This document shows positions 44,986 to 54,220 of a stretch of 64,000 nt of DNA, piece by piece; position 1 is the stretch's first letter, and every line of letters begins with the position of its first letter. The notes under the pieces are model-generated. The model did no database searches. It had not been told where the DNA came from and worked only from the letters and a program-made list of their open reading frames with translations. A program made the position numbers and the translations under genes. Source of the stretch: Flavobacterium sp. CFS9 (GTDB taxonomy: Bacteria > Bacteroidota > Bacteroidia > Flavobacteriales > Flavobacteriaceae); contig NZ_AP031573.1 of assembly GCF_041154745.1 (NCBI RefSeq), positions 4,960,001 to 5,024,000 of the forward strand. The letters are read 5' to 3'.

Positions 44986-45669
44986 ATAGTTTGCTTTAAT
45001 GTAGGTCGCAAGAACGGCTAGCTTTTCATTTTCAAAATCGGTAAATCTTTCAAATTCAGATACCTCAACCGTATTATTGGCATAGGTAAATTTTTCACCG
45101 GGTACGAGTATCCATTTTTGAGTCTGATCTTTTACGCTCATCTCGACGCTTCCTTCAAAAAGGGCTACCGAGACTTCCTTCCGGGTATATCCTTTTACTA
45201 AAAAAGAAGTTCCCAAAACAGTAGTTGTCGTCTCATTGCAAAAAACCTGAAAGGGATGTTTCTTATCCTTTGTTACATGAAAGTGCGCTTCTCCTTTAAT
45301 TTCAATTTTACGATTAGTTTTAAAATTATCGGCATACTCGATTCTGGAACCAGGGCTTAACTCCACCTTAGAACTGTCCGGTAAAAAAATCGTTTTCACA
45401 ATTGAAGTGGTATTTTCAATTACATTTGAAGCCAATTCAATCTTCTGCTGATGCTGTTCTTTATCAAAGAAAAGTCCCACTCCGACAAATGCAAAAAGTA
45501 AAACGGCTGCAGCAGCAGCATAATGCCATGCTTTAAATCTTTGTTTTTTTGGAGGGAAAGCTTTAGATTGAAATACTTCCCAGGAAGCTTCTTTCTCTGC
45601 ATCAGAATGTGAAATGGGAATATCATCCCAGATCTTATTTAATTCTTCTTCTACTTTTTTATCATTCAT
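44827..45669 (-). CDS. FecR-family anti-sigma regulator
   Basis: This 280-residue inner-membrane protein relays the signal from the outer-membrane receptor to the ECF sigma factor. A short cytoplasmic part (EEELNKIWDDIPIS) is followed by one TM helix at about 47-67 (YAAAAAVLLFAFVGVGLFF). The periplasmic part has the FecR core (TIFLPDSSKVELSPGSRIEY, then GEAHFHVTKDKKHPFQVF, then VLGTSFLVKGY) and a C-terminal DUF4974-type domain (NYGYTVKFPKEYYDQ), which contacts the receptor's STN domain. It starts 12 bp after a small gene. Its 3' end is duplicated downstream. Confidence 0.92.
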   Translation of the reverse strand: MNDKKVEEELNKIWDDIPISHSDAEKEASWEVFQSKAFPPKKQRFKAWHYAAAAAVLLFAFVGVGLFFDKEQHQQKIELASNVIENTTSIVKTIFLPDSSKVELSPGSRIEYADNFKTNRKIEIKGEAHFHVTKDKKHPFQVFCNETTTTVLGTSFLVKGYTRKEVSVALFEGSVEMSVKDQTQKWILVPGEKFTYANNTVEVSEFERFTDFENEKLAVLATYIKANYGYTVKFPKEYYDQHITLRINKKEDFEIIIQLISEMYNLNFEINEKLKEVTFQ

Positions 45670-45681
45670 ATCTTTGGGGCA

Positions 45682-45891
45682 TTAAAGTTTCTGACAATAA
45701 AATCCTTGCTTATTAAAAACACCATACACCATATCCTTAATCTCCCTGTTGGTTTCGATTGTCAGAACATGATTTTTGTCTTCTACGTCAAAATTCATGA
45801 TACAATCAGAAATAACAAATTGAAGGAGCGCTACAACAAATTTTGCTTCTTCCTTTGTGGTAACGTCCGTTTTATAAGTTTCAATATTCAT
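45682..45891 (-). CDS. Small protein with HMA-like fold pattern lacking CxxC
   Basis: This 69-residue protein sits between the sigma factor and FecR genes (gaps of 46 and 12 bp). The pattern beta (IETYKTDV), alpha (EEAKFVVALLQFV), beta (CIMNFDVED), beta (HVLTIETN), alpha (IKDMVYGVFNKQGF), beta (YCQKL) is ferredoxin-like, as in HMA proteins, but no CxxC metal site is present. Similar small proteins are frequent in Bacteroidota; their role is unknown. A regulatory function in the signalling locus is possible. Confidence 0.65.
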   Translation of the reverse strand: MNIETYKTDVTTKEEAKFVVALLQFVISDCIMNFDVEDKNHVLTIETNREIKDMVYGVFNKQGFYCQKL

Positions 45892-45937
45892 TTTATGTTC
45901 TCATTTTTATAGATAACAAACGAGAACAAAAAAGTTC

Positions 45938-46459
45938 CTAATGATTTTCGACTTTTTTTCGAATAAATTTACTGGCGAGGTAAATATGATTGGCTATGGT
46001 CTTTTCAGAAAGATCCGTCAAAGCTGCAATCTCCTTATAGCTAAGGTTTTCCAGTTTATGTAAAGTGTAGATTTTTTGTTGTTGTTCAGGAAGCTCATTT
46101 ATTAAATTATTTAATATTTCCTGTCTTTCCTCAAAAATTTCATGATCGTTATCCTCTTTTTCCATCACAACATGTGAAGGCTCAAGCTGTACTATTTTAT
46201 TTTCTCTGTTGAGATGATTAAGGATGATGTTTTTGCAGATCACAAATAATTGTTTGTCGAATAAAACATCTTCGTGAAGTAATTCTCTTTTATTGTATAA
46301 CCGTAAAAAAGTCTCCTGAACAAAATCCTGTGGGGTAAGTACTGTAAAATTAAAGCGTTTGGCAATGTTTATCAGTTTATCGTAGTAATTAAGGTATGCT
46401 TCCCTGAAAGCGGCCTCATTCCCTTTTTTTAAACTTAAAATAAACTTCCTGTTATCCAT
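45938..46459 (-). CDS. ECF-type RNA polymerase sigma factor
   Basis: This 173-residue sigma-70 family protein has region 2 at about 10-80 (FREAYLNYYDKLINIAKRF, then TPQDFVQETFLRLYNKR) and region 4 at about 115-170 (LINELPEQQQKIYTLHKLENLSYKEIAAL, then SEKTIANHIYLASKFIRK). It lacks regions 1 and 3, as ECF factors do. It heads the FecR/TonB-receptor operon and should direct transcription of the receptor genes on ligand signalling. No dedicated promoter was recognised. Confidence 0.9.
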   Translation of the reverse strand: MDNRKFILSLKKGNEAAFREAYLNYYDKLINIAKRFNFTVLTPQDFVQETFLRLYNKRELLHEDVLFDKQLFVICKNIILNHLNRENKIVQLEPSHVVMEKEDNDHEIFEERQEILNNLINELPEQQQKIYTLHKLENLSYKEIAALTDLSEKTIANHIYLASKFIRKKVENH

Positions 46460-46848
46460 AACGCAAATATGATAATTAGTCTAAACTCGATGTCTAAAAT
46501 AATATTGTGGTGTCAAGCGAATCACTTAAGACTTTTTTAATCTTTTTCTTAAGCAATCTTAAGGTACAAAGAACAGCAATTTTCTTGTAAAAGTTTTTAA
46601 CAGAAAAAGAAATTAATCCTAAAGAAATGCTAATTTACGATCTTTTATTTTAATCTTATTTTTCTTATAATAAAAATATAACCGCAGACAAACCCTGCAA
46701 AATCAGGATTTTATAATCCTGACAAACATATTATTCTTTCTCAAAATTATACTTTTAACAAACGTGGCGCCCACACTTGTTAAAAATAAAAAAGCAGCGA
46801 CAAAACTTTTTGCCGCTGCTTTTAATGCAATTCAACCTTCACTAGCTG
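46460..46848. other. Intergenic region with terminator
   Basis: About 390 bp upstream of the sigma gene. AT-rich; apart from the hairpin at 46790-46823 I see no feature. The sigma operon's promoter should lie near 46470-46560. Confidence 0.4.
46790..46823 (-). terminator. Rho-independent terminator after the phosphatase gene
   Basis: AAAGCAGCG/CGCTGCTTT arms with a 14-nt loop are followed on the minus strand by TTTTATTTTT. It lies about 25 bp after the phosphatase stop. Confidence 0.85.
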
Positions 46849-48675
46849 TTATTTGATTAGAAGTGCTTCGAGTATTTTAGAATAGATTTCTGTGTTTTGA
46901 TAGACTCCCATAAAATTTGCTGCTCCGGGTCCGTATGCAAAAACCGGAACAGGTACTGCTGTGTGATCGTTTGTACTAAAACTTCCCTGTACATACCCTT
47001 TTTCGATGCTGCCATCAATTAAGGAAAGTCCCCCGGTTTCGTGATCTGCTGTTACGATTAAAAGTGTTTCCTGATTCTGATCGACAAATTCCATGGCTTG
47101 TCCTACCAGTTTATCAAAATCAAGCATTTCACGAACCACGTATTCCAGGTCATTTTTATGTCCGCCATAATCAATTTGTGCACCTTCAGCCATTACAAAA
47201 AAAGGATTTTTTGTTTTTGAAAAAACGGTTGTCGTCTTCGCTAAAGATTTCGCTAAAAAATCACCTCTTCCCTCTTTCATCGAAACGACCGAAGCATCAT
47301 CTACCACTACAAATCGTGAATTTTTAATAGTGTCCAGACTTTTAAACTGATCTGAAAAAGTATAGCCTTTCTCCGTCAGTATTTTAGACAAATCTCTACC
47401 GTCTTTTCTGTTTTTAAATTCTTTTGCTCCTCCTCCAATCAAAATATCACACGGATTAGAAAGAAAATCTGCTGCGATTGGTTCGCTTAAAGTTCTTTCG
47501 GATTGATGTGCGTAAAAAGCCGCGGGAGTAGCATCTGTAATATTTCCAGCGGAAATAATAGCGGTTTTATATTTTTTCTTTGCCAGTTGCTGCGTGATTA
47601 GTTCCAGCCCTTTTCCGTTTTCATCTACACTGATAAATCGGTTATTGGTCTTATGACCTGTTGCCATTGCCGTAGCTCCTGCAGCCGAATCGGTGATATA
47701 GCTGTCTGACGATTTAGTAACCGACAATCCCTGAGTGGGAATATTAAAAAGGTTCAATTGTCCTTTATTGGCTGTGTAACCAGCATAGATTTGGGTAAGC
47801 CCCATTCCGTCGCCAATAAGCAGAATTACATTTTTTGGACGGCTGTTTTTAGAAAATAAAGCTGTATTCTTAGGTTTATAAGCCTGATAAAATGATGTGT
47901 TCTGGTAAAAAGTAGTTTTTATTTTCTGAATAAACTGCGCCAATGCCGGCACATTATCAGTACCTATATAATCGACTTTTAAATTCATTAAAGTCATCCA
48001 GGTGTTGACATTATCCTGTGTCGACCAGAACCTGATTTTTTTATTCTGAGCATGAACTTTCTTAATGAACGACTGCACTTTTTCTAAATCAGCCTGTGTC
48101 ATTACTCCTTTTCCGTTCCAAACGGTGAACTCCTTCAAATCTTCGCTAATCATTTCGACACGTGACAATTGTTCTGAAGAATAATTTTCATTTATTCTTC
48201 CGTCAAAATAGATAAATTCGGGATATTGATTCCAGTTTGATGGTGCAGGTCTGTTTCCTGAGATGACTATTTTTAGATTTTTGTTCGAAATCAAATCCGG
48301 ATAGGTTTTTAGCTGCTGTACAATTATTTTAAGCGTGGTATCAGCATCAGATTTAATGTCGATCATCAAAATTACAGGCTTACTATCAGGGTAAATTTTA
48401 CCTTCTAAGTTCTTTATCTTCTTCGACAAAGGATCCAAATAAAGGTTTCGCAAGGTATTGTACGTTTTGATTTCTTCTGAAGTATGTGCGACCAAAAGCT
48501 CATTATTCCTTAGAAAAACATCTGCTTCAATAACTCCGGCTTCATTGGAATAGGCTTCATAAAAAGGCAGTTTGCCTGCATAATCATTGTGCGAATGAAT
48601 ATTAGCCGAACTGTATTCCTGTGCCTGCGCCGACAGAAAAAAATGAAGGCAAAAAAGTAGTAGTATTTTTTTCAT
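46849..48675 (-). CDS. Exported fusion: phosphodiesterase-like domain plus alkaline phosphatase
   Basis: I start it at 48675, where the signal peptide begins (KILLLFCLHFFLSAQAQ); the longer frame lacks a convincing start. Residues about 20-270 form a PI-PLC/GDPD-like TIM barrel: NIHSHNDYAG, then VIEADVFLRNNELLVAH, then KPVILMIDIKSD. Residues about 285-608 form alkaline phosphatase: NVILLIGDGMG (metal-binding Asp), TDSAAGATAMATGH (Ser nucleophile) and TADHETGG (metal-binding Asp/His). The 608-residue fusion could release inorganic phosphate from glycerophosphodiesters or similar in two steps. The gene is alone, with a terminator. The exact substrates are inferred. Confidence 0.88.
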   Translation of the reverse strand: MKKILLLFCLHFFLSAQAQEYSSANIHSHNDYAGKLPFYEAYSNEAGVIEADVFLRNNELLVAHTSEEIKTYNTLRNLYLDPLSKKIKNLEGKIYPDSKPVILMIDIKSDADTTLKIIVQQLKTYPDLISNKNLKIVISGNRPAPSNWNQYPEFIYFDGRINENYSSEQLSRVEMISEDLKEFTVWNGKGVMTQADLEKVQSFIKKVHAQNKKIRFWSTQDNVNTWMTLMNLKVDYIGTDNVPALAQFIQKIKTTFYQNTSFYQAYKPKNTALFSKNSRPKNVILLIGDGMGLTQIYAGYTANKGQLNLFNIPTQGLSVTKSSDSYITDSAAGATAMATGHKTNNRFISVDENGKGLELITQQLAKKKYKTAIISAGNITDATPAAFYAHQSERTLSEPIAADFLSNPCDILIGGGAKEFKNRKDGRDLSKILTEKGYTFSDQFKSLDTIKNSRFVVVDDASVVSMKEGRGDFLAKSLAKTTTVFSKTKNPFFVMAEGAQIDYGGHKNDLEYVVREMLDFDKLVGQAMEFVDQNQETLLIVTADHETGGLSLIDGSIEKGYVQGSFSTNDHTAVPVPVFAYGPGAANFMGVYQNTEIYSKILEALLIK

Positions 48676-49084
48676 TACAAATAAAATTGATTCAATTCTA
48701 AAATGGTCCTCAACGATTTGAAGATTAGCCACAGATTAAAAAGATTTTCACAGATTTATTTAAGCTGTTGAGTGCAATTATTTTTAAACACATAAAAACA
48801 TAGACTTTGCAAACTTAAAAAGGCGTTTCACTTATTTTAAATGCACATAGACCACTATGTCTTAGCAATATGTTTCTATGTGTTAAATAATAACCCAAAG
48901 GGTTTCTTTGCTAAATTGTGTATAAAAATTGATCTTTAAAATCAGTGACAGAAAGTATATTCTTGTTATGTATTTAGCATAGTCATAATCTGCAGATTGC
49001 CTGCATTTTTATTTACAACTGCAAGCTCCACAACTAAGCTTGCAGTGTAAAAAAAAAAATAAACAAACAAAATGAAACTACTAA
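48676..49084. other. Intergenic region with dispersed repeat and hairpin
   Basis: About 410 bp between the phosphatase and SusD genes. It contains the dispersed repeat at 48785-48885 and a perfect 10-bp hairpin at 49018-49046 (ACTGCAAGCT) about 40 bp after the susD stop. The hairpin has no clean T tract on the minus strand, so its terminator role is uncertain. Confidence 0.45.
48785..48885. repeat. Dispersed intergenic repeat, copy 2
   Basis: This copy is in the opposite orientation to that at 952-1031. Its reverse complement shares ATTTAAAATAAGTGAAACG and the CTATGTTTTTATGTGTTT end. A second CACATAG/CTATGTG pairing is visible inside. It carries no gene. Confidence 0.55.
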
Positions 49085-50620
49085 TTACCAGCCCTTATTC
49101 TGAAAAAGGGCACCTTTGCTCACTGCAATCTCATCCGGCGGTATTGGCCACACGTGATGAATAGCAGGATTGAAATTACGGGCAGGATAAATCACTGTTC
49201 CGTTATAATGGTGTAAAGGTTGTGCATAAGTCGCCTGAGCATCGCCCCAGCGTACTAAATCGAAATGACGGTCTGTCCATTCTCCTGCCAGCTCACAACG
49301 TCTTTCTCTTTTTAAATCGGCTAGTGTGGCTCCTCCAATACTTGGTAAACCAGCACGATTGCGAATCATGTTTATCTCGGTGTCGGCACTCAATCCTTTC
49401 ATTAATTTTGCCTCAGCCAACATCAGGATCACATCGGCATAACGTAAAAGAGGCAAGTTTAAAGCGGTAGAAGGTTTGTCTCCGTTTGCATTTACATAAC
49501 GAATATCAATTCCGCCCGAAGTTGTTTTTGGATAACCGAATGGCTCCATGTATTTTTTAAATTGATAACCGGTTCTGTTACTTGAACTGACAATATATTT
49601 TCCTTCATTGAAAGTGGCTAATTCGCCAAAGTACATAAACTTGTCTCCTTTTTGAAGAATTGTAGCACTTCGTCTTTTATCCGCAGGGTCATAAGCATCA
49701 AATAATTCTTTGGTAGGATAAAAATTCCCCCATCCATTGTAAACTCCCCAGCCTTTATCTTCCAGACATACTCCCGGAAAAATAGATCCTAAGCTGGTGT
49801 TTTCGGCGCTTGAAGTTACTGACCAAATGTACTCTGACGACCAGTTGTTTTTAATTTTAAAAACATCTTCGAAATTATCCAGCAATTTGTGTTTTCCGCT
49901 GTTGACAATCATATTGGCATACTTAATCGCATTGTCCCAGTCTTTTGCATACAAATAGGTACGCACCAGATATCCCCATGCCGCTGTTTTGTGGGCACGT
50001 CCGTAATTGTCTGAACTAAGTTCACTGAAATAAGGCAATAACTCGGCAGCCTTAATTAGATCGGCAGCGATATAAGCATAGTTTTCGGCTACGTTCTTAG
50101 CACGCGGCACATATACATTTGTTGGATTTTCTCTGTCCTGAATCGGGATCCCGGCACGATCATCTCCATAGTGATACGCTAGTTCCAAATGCATCACGGC
50201 ATGATTAAAGTAAGCTTCTCCCAACATCATGTTTTTGGTTTTATCGTCTAAACTGATTTTCGGAATATTGCGAATCACATCATTACAGCGTTTCATCACT
50301 TCATAATGAAGTCTCCAAATATCTTTAGTGTCTGATTCTGCCCCGTCTACAATAAAATTCTTGATTCGTTCTGCATTTTGTCTTGGCTTCGTTCCAATGT
50401 CATCACTTGCATTGTTCAGCCAAAAAAATCCACGACCGTACATATTATCATCCGAATAGAGTGCATAAATTGCATTTACTCCCGCTTTGGCGTCGGCAGG
50501 TGTTTTCCAGAAATTACCACTTGAAGGGGCTCCCTGAGGTACTAAATCAAGTTCATTTTCGCAAGCCGACATGCCTATTAAAAGCACCAGACTCCATAAT
50601 AAAAGACCTAAATTTTTCAT
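49085..50620 (-). CDS. SusD/RagB-family nutrient-binding lipoprotein
   Basis: This 511-residue outer-membrane lipoprotein is the lid of the SusC-type transporter. The ATG at 50620 starts a signal and lipobox (LLLWSLVLLIGMSAC). The mature part has SusD hallmarks: GNFWKTPADAKAGVNAIYALY near the N-terminus, TPR-like helices with EAYFNHAVMHLELAYHYGD, and the C-terminal LLRYADVILMLAEA, then IRNRAGLP and LKRERRCELAGEWTDRHFDLVRWG. It begins 22 bp after susC and has the typical susC-susD order. No glycosidase or peptidase gene follows, so the imported substrate cannot be told. Confidence 0.95.
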   Translation of the reverse strand: MKNLGLLLWSLVLLIGMSACENELDLVPQGAPSSGNFWKTPADAKAGVNAIYALYSDDNMYGRGFFWLNNASDDIGTKPRQNAERIKNFIVDGAESDTKDIWRLHYEVMKRCNDVIRNIPKISLDDKTKNMMLGEAYFNHAVMHLELAYHYGDDRAGIPIQDRENPTNVYVPRAKNVAENYAYIAADLIKAAELLPYFSELSSDNYGRAHKTAAWGYLVRTYLYAKDWDNAIKYANMIVNSGKHKLLDNFEDVFKIKNNWSSEYIWSVTSSAENTSLGSIFPGVCLEDKGWGVYNGWGNFYPTKELFDAYDPADKRRSATILQKGDKFMYFGELATFNEGKYIVSSSNRTGYQFKKYMEPFGYPKTTSGGIDIRYVNANGDKPSTALNLPLLRYADVILMLAEAKLMKGLSADTEINMIRNRAGLPSIGGATLADLKRERRCELAGEWTDRHFDLVRWGDAQATYAQPLHHYNGTVIYPARNFNPAIHHVWPIPPDEIAVSKGALFQNKGW

Positions 50621-50642
50621 TTTATTTGTGTTATATTTTTTT

Positions 50643-53600
50643 TTAAAAAGTTGCGTTGACACCTGTCATATAAATACGGGATAGTGGATATTTTCCTAAG
50701 TCTAAACCGAAATTCTTAAGTCCCACTTCCGGATCCATTCCTGAATAATTGGTAATGGTAAATAGGTTTTGCCCGGAGATAAAAAATCTAAGTTTAGCTT
50801 TTCCATGCAGCCATTGTTCTTTCACTGTATATCCGATCGAAACGTTTCTTAATCTCAGGAAAGAAGCATCTTCAATATAAAAATCAGAGATTCTTCCAAA
50901 ATTATTATTGTTGTCAGTTGAGGAAAGAACCGGAATATTAGTATTGGTATTCGTTGGTGACCATGCATTTTTAGAATCGGCTAATAAATTGTACCCCGGG
51001 AAAGAAGCATTCAGACCTGTATATTTTACCGCATTAAAAACTTTGTTTCCGGTTGTTCCGCTAAGGAAGATGTTCATATCAAATCCTTTGTATCTGAAAT
51101 TGGTGTTTAAACTGAAGGTCGTTTTCGGAAAAGGACTTCCAAGCACTACTCTGTCACTGTTATTGATCACACCATCTCCGTTTACATCTTTAAATTTAAT
51201 GTCTCCGGCAACTGCATTCGGCTGATACACTACTCCTTTATCATTTACATAAGCTTTTGCTTCGGCATTACTTTGAAATAATCCGTCTGTCGAGTACCCG
51301 TAAAATGCTCCAACAGGGCTTCCAACCTGATAGATATTAGCCAAAGGCAAACTACGAACACGGCTAAGGTTTAAAGGCTCTAAGGAAGTCAAATCGTCTT
51401 TAATCGAAACAATTTTATTGCTTAAAAAAGCGGCGTTTGCTGTTACATCAAATTTGAATTCGCCACGCGTTTTTTGATAGGTTAAACTGGCTTCAATTCC
51501 TCTATTTTCAACATTACCCGAATTTACGATTCTTCCTAACGGCGTTCCTGAAACTCCAGGAAGCTGATCACGAACCAACATGTCTTTATTGGTTTTAATA
51601 TAAGCATCTACAGATCCTGACAAAGCATTGTTAAACATGCTGAAATCCAATCCTACGTTGCTTTGTTCCGAACTTTCCCATCTTAGATTAGGATTCGACA
51701 ATTCGCTCTCTGAATAACCGTAAGAGATTACCGGACTGTTTCCGATTAAAGCTTGTGTCTGCGTTAATGGCACACTAAACTGGTAAGGTCCAAGATTTCC
51801 TAAGTTTCCAATTTGTCCCCAGCTTGCACGTAATTTTAAGTTGCTTACTAACGGATCTATGCTTTTCATGAATCCCTCTTCAGAAATCAACCATCCGGCA
51901 GAAACAGAAGGATATACTTTCCAACGGTTGTCTGAAGTTAGTTTTGAAGTACCGTCACGGCGTATAATTCCTGAAATCAAATATTTTTGATTAAAGTCGT
52001 AATTCAGCCTTCCTACATAAGAAGAAATGATTTCTTCGGACATCCCTGCTTCTACCTGCTGTACTAACTTAGCATTTAACAAATAACGCTGTGATGGATC
52101 TTCATTATCAAAACCAGTTCCCTGCACAGTATAAAAATCTCTTTTAGTTTGTTGGTACGTATATCCGGCCAATGCTTTAAAATTGTGTTTTCCTAATGAT
52201 TTTTCGTAAGAAAGCGTCTGCTCACTTAACAAATCAGTTGTGGTAGAAGAAGATTTTGTTAATCGGTTAAAATCAAATATTTTACCCGGCTCTGTTATTT
52301 TTACCGCAAAATCGGTTGCATTGTTCTGAATTCTGGTATATCCCCAGTTCGATTTGAATTTTAAACCCGATACGATTTCCCATTCTGCATAAGGATTAAT
52401 TAAAACAGTCGAGATCGGATTACGGTTGTCCAGTCTTTTTAAATAAGCCACCGGATTGATTACGTCTCCATAAGAACCTATATATTTTTCAGGAACACCT
52501 CCGAACTTTCCTGAACCGTCTTCTCTGTAGATCGTAGCATTTGGCGGATAAAAAATCGCTGCTAAAATGGCTCCTGTATAACCACTTGTTGTATTCGCAG
52601 CCTGACCATCTGTTAGGGAGTATGACAGGTTTTCACCCACTGTAAAATTTGGCGCCAGTTTAAAAGAAGAATTGGCTCTTGCTGTATAACGGGTTCCGTA
52701 GGTATTTAACAATATTCCTTCGTTTTTGCGATAACTTCCTGAGATAAAGAAATTAGACTTCTCGGTTTTACCATTTACGGAAATAGACAAATCCTGAATT
52801 TCGCCGGTACGGAAAATTTCATCCATCCAATTGGTCTTTGTAGTTCTGGCTGTTGGTTCAAAAGCCGGATCAAAAGCCGGAATTCTCGGCATCCCTGCAT
52901 TGTCTCTGGCGGTGTTCATCGCATCTGCATATTCAGCCGCATTTAAAACGTCTAACTTTTTAGCTACGTTTTGAAAGCCTCCCTGGTAATTTACGTTGAT
53001 GTTAATACGTTCCGAAACTCCTTTTTTAGAGGTAATTAAAATAACTCCTCCCGAAGCCCTTGCTCCGTAAATGGCTGCCGAAGCAGCATCTTTTAAAACA
53101 CTTATCGAAGCAATATCATTTGGATTTAAGGTGTTTAAAGAACCGCTGTAAATAATCCCGTCTAAAACGATCAGTGGTGTTTCGGCGTTCAAAGATCCTA
53201 TACCTCTGATATTAATCGTAGGTTCGGCAGTTGGATCACCACCATTATTAATTACGGTAACACCCGCCACTGTTCCTTGTAATAATTCTGCGGCACTATT
53301 GTAAGTTCTGCTTGAGGTTTCTTTCATCGAAACGGTTCCTACAGATCCTAAAACTTCATTCTTTTTAACACTTCCGTATCCCATTACAACCACTTCCTGC
53401 AGTTGTTTCATATCGGCCGCTAATTTTACTTTTATGTTTTTATCTGCTTGTGTTACTTTTATTTCCTGCGTAACATAACCTACATAAGAAAAAACAAGTA
53501 CTGCTGCAGACGAATTGATTTCAATTTTAAAAGTTCCGTCAAAATCTGTTGTAGCTGCTGCATCCGAATCTTTGTCCTTGATTCCGACACCCGGTAACGG

Positions 53601-54032
53601 CATTCCGTCATCACCGCCAAAAACAGTTCCTGAAATGCTTATTTTACCCTGACCAATGTCCGAAACTTTTATGTTTTTCTTGATCACAATATTGTTGCTG
53701 ACAATTTCGTATCTCAATAACAGATTGCTGCATATTTTATCCAAAGCCTGTTCTAAGGGTACATTATTAAGTTTTAAGCTAATCTTTTGGTTGGTATTGA
53801 CCTGATTGGTTTCGTACATAAAATGCACGTCGATTTGTTTTTCAATTTTTTGAAAAACACTCTTTATGCTTTCGTTTTCTACTTTTAAGGTTACTCTTTT
53901 ACCGATATCAAAAGGGGCCGCTTTTACGGTTAATCCGATAAAAAATAGAGCCACGAAAAGCAGTCCCTTCGTTAGTACCGATTTTTTAATGCTCTGCGCC
54001 TTTACGACATACCGCATTTGCTTTTTATTCAT
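50643..54032 (-). CDS. SusC/RagA-family TonB-linked outer-membrane transporter with STN domain
   Basis: This 1129-residue transporter has a signal peptide with long N-region (GLLFVALFFIGLTVKAA). An STN domain occupies about 45-115 (FQKIEKQIDVHFMYETNQ), as in transporters controlled by an ECF sigma/anti-sigma pair. A carboxypeptidase-regulatory-like domain (ISGTVFGGDDGMPLPGVGI) and the SusC-specific plug start (VVVMGYGSVKKNEVLGSV, then NIRGIGSLNAETPLIVLDGI) follow. The beta-barrel ends KYPLSRIYMTGVNATF. With SusD it imports a glycan or peptide. The sigma and FecR genes directly upstream probably control it. Confidence 0.95.
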   Translation of the reverse strand: MNKKQMRYVVKAQSIKKSVLTKGLLFVALFFIGLTVKAAPFDIGKRVTLKVENESIKSVFQKIEKQIDVHFMYETNQVNTNQKISLKLNNVPLEQALDKICSNLLLRYEIVSNNIVIKKNIKVSDIGQGKISISGTVFGGDDGMPLPGVGIKDKDSDAAATTDFDGTFKIEINSSAAVLVFSYVGYVTQEIKVTQADKNIKVKLAADMKQLQEVVVMGYGSVKKNEVLGSVGTVSMKETSSRTYNSAAELLQGTVAGVTVINNGGDPTAEPTINIRGIGSLNAETPLIVLDGIIYSGSLNTLNPNDIASISVLKDAASAAIYGARASGGVILITSKKGVSERININVNYQGGFQNVAKKLDVLNAAEYADAMNTARDNAGMPRIPAFDPAFEPTARTTKTNWMDEIFRTGEIQDLSISVNGKTEKSNFFISGSYRKNEGILLNTYGTRYTARANSSFKLAPNFTVGENLSYSLTDGQAANTTSGYTGAILAAIFYPPNATIYREDGSGKFGGVPEKYIGSYGDVINPVAYLKRLDNRNPISTVLINPYAEWEIVSGLKFKSNWGYTRIQNNATDFAVKITEPGKIFDFNRLTKSSSTTTDLLSEQTLSYEKSLGKHNFKALAGYTYQQTKRDFYTVQGTGFDNEDPSQRYLLNAKLVQQVEAGMSEEIISSYVGRLNYDFNQKYLISGIIRRDGTSKLTSDNRWKVYPSVSAGWLISEEGFMKSIDPLVSNLKLRASWGQIGNLGNLGPYQFSVPLTQTQALIGNSPVISYGYSESELSNPNLRWESSEQSNVGLDFSMFNNALSGSVDAYIKTNKDMLVRDQLPGVSGTPLGRIVNSGNVENRGIEASLTYQKTRGEFKFDVTANAAFLSNKIVSIKDDLTSLEPLNLSRVRSLPLANIYQVGSPVGAFYGYSTDGLFQSNAEAKAYVNDKGVVYQPNAVAGDIKFKDVNGDGVINNSDRVVLGSPFPKTTFSLNTNFRYKGFDMNIFLSGTTGNKVFNAVKYTGLNASFPGYNLLADSKNAWSPTNTNTNIPVLSSTDNNNNFGRISDFYIEDASFLRLRNVSIGYTVKEQWLHGKAKLRFFISGQNLFTITNYSGMDPEVGLKNFGLDLGKYPLSRIYMTGVNATF

Positions 54033-54220
54033 GATTGTGTTTTTTTTAATTGTTTTTGATTGTGGAACGGTTTTCTACGTAGATTTTTTAATTTGACTTT
54101 TAACTGAATTGTATTCCAGCAAATTGAAACGGGAATTAGAGCCTTTAAAAATTCTCTTAACTCCACTAACCCGCATTGCGCTATGCGAACTATTTTTCTC
54201 TCGGCTGTATTTTTTTAAAT

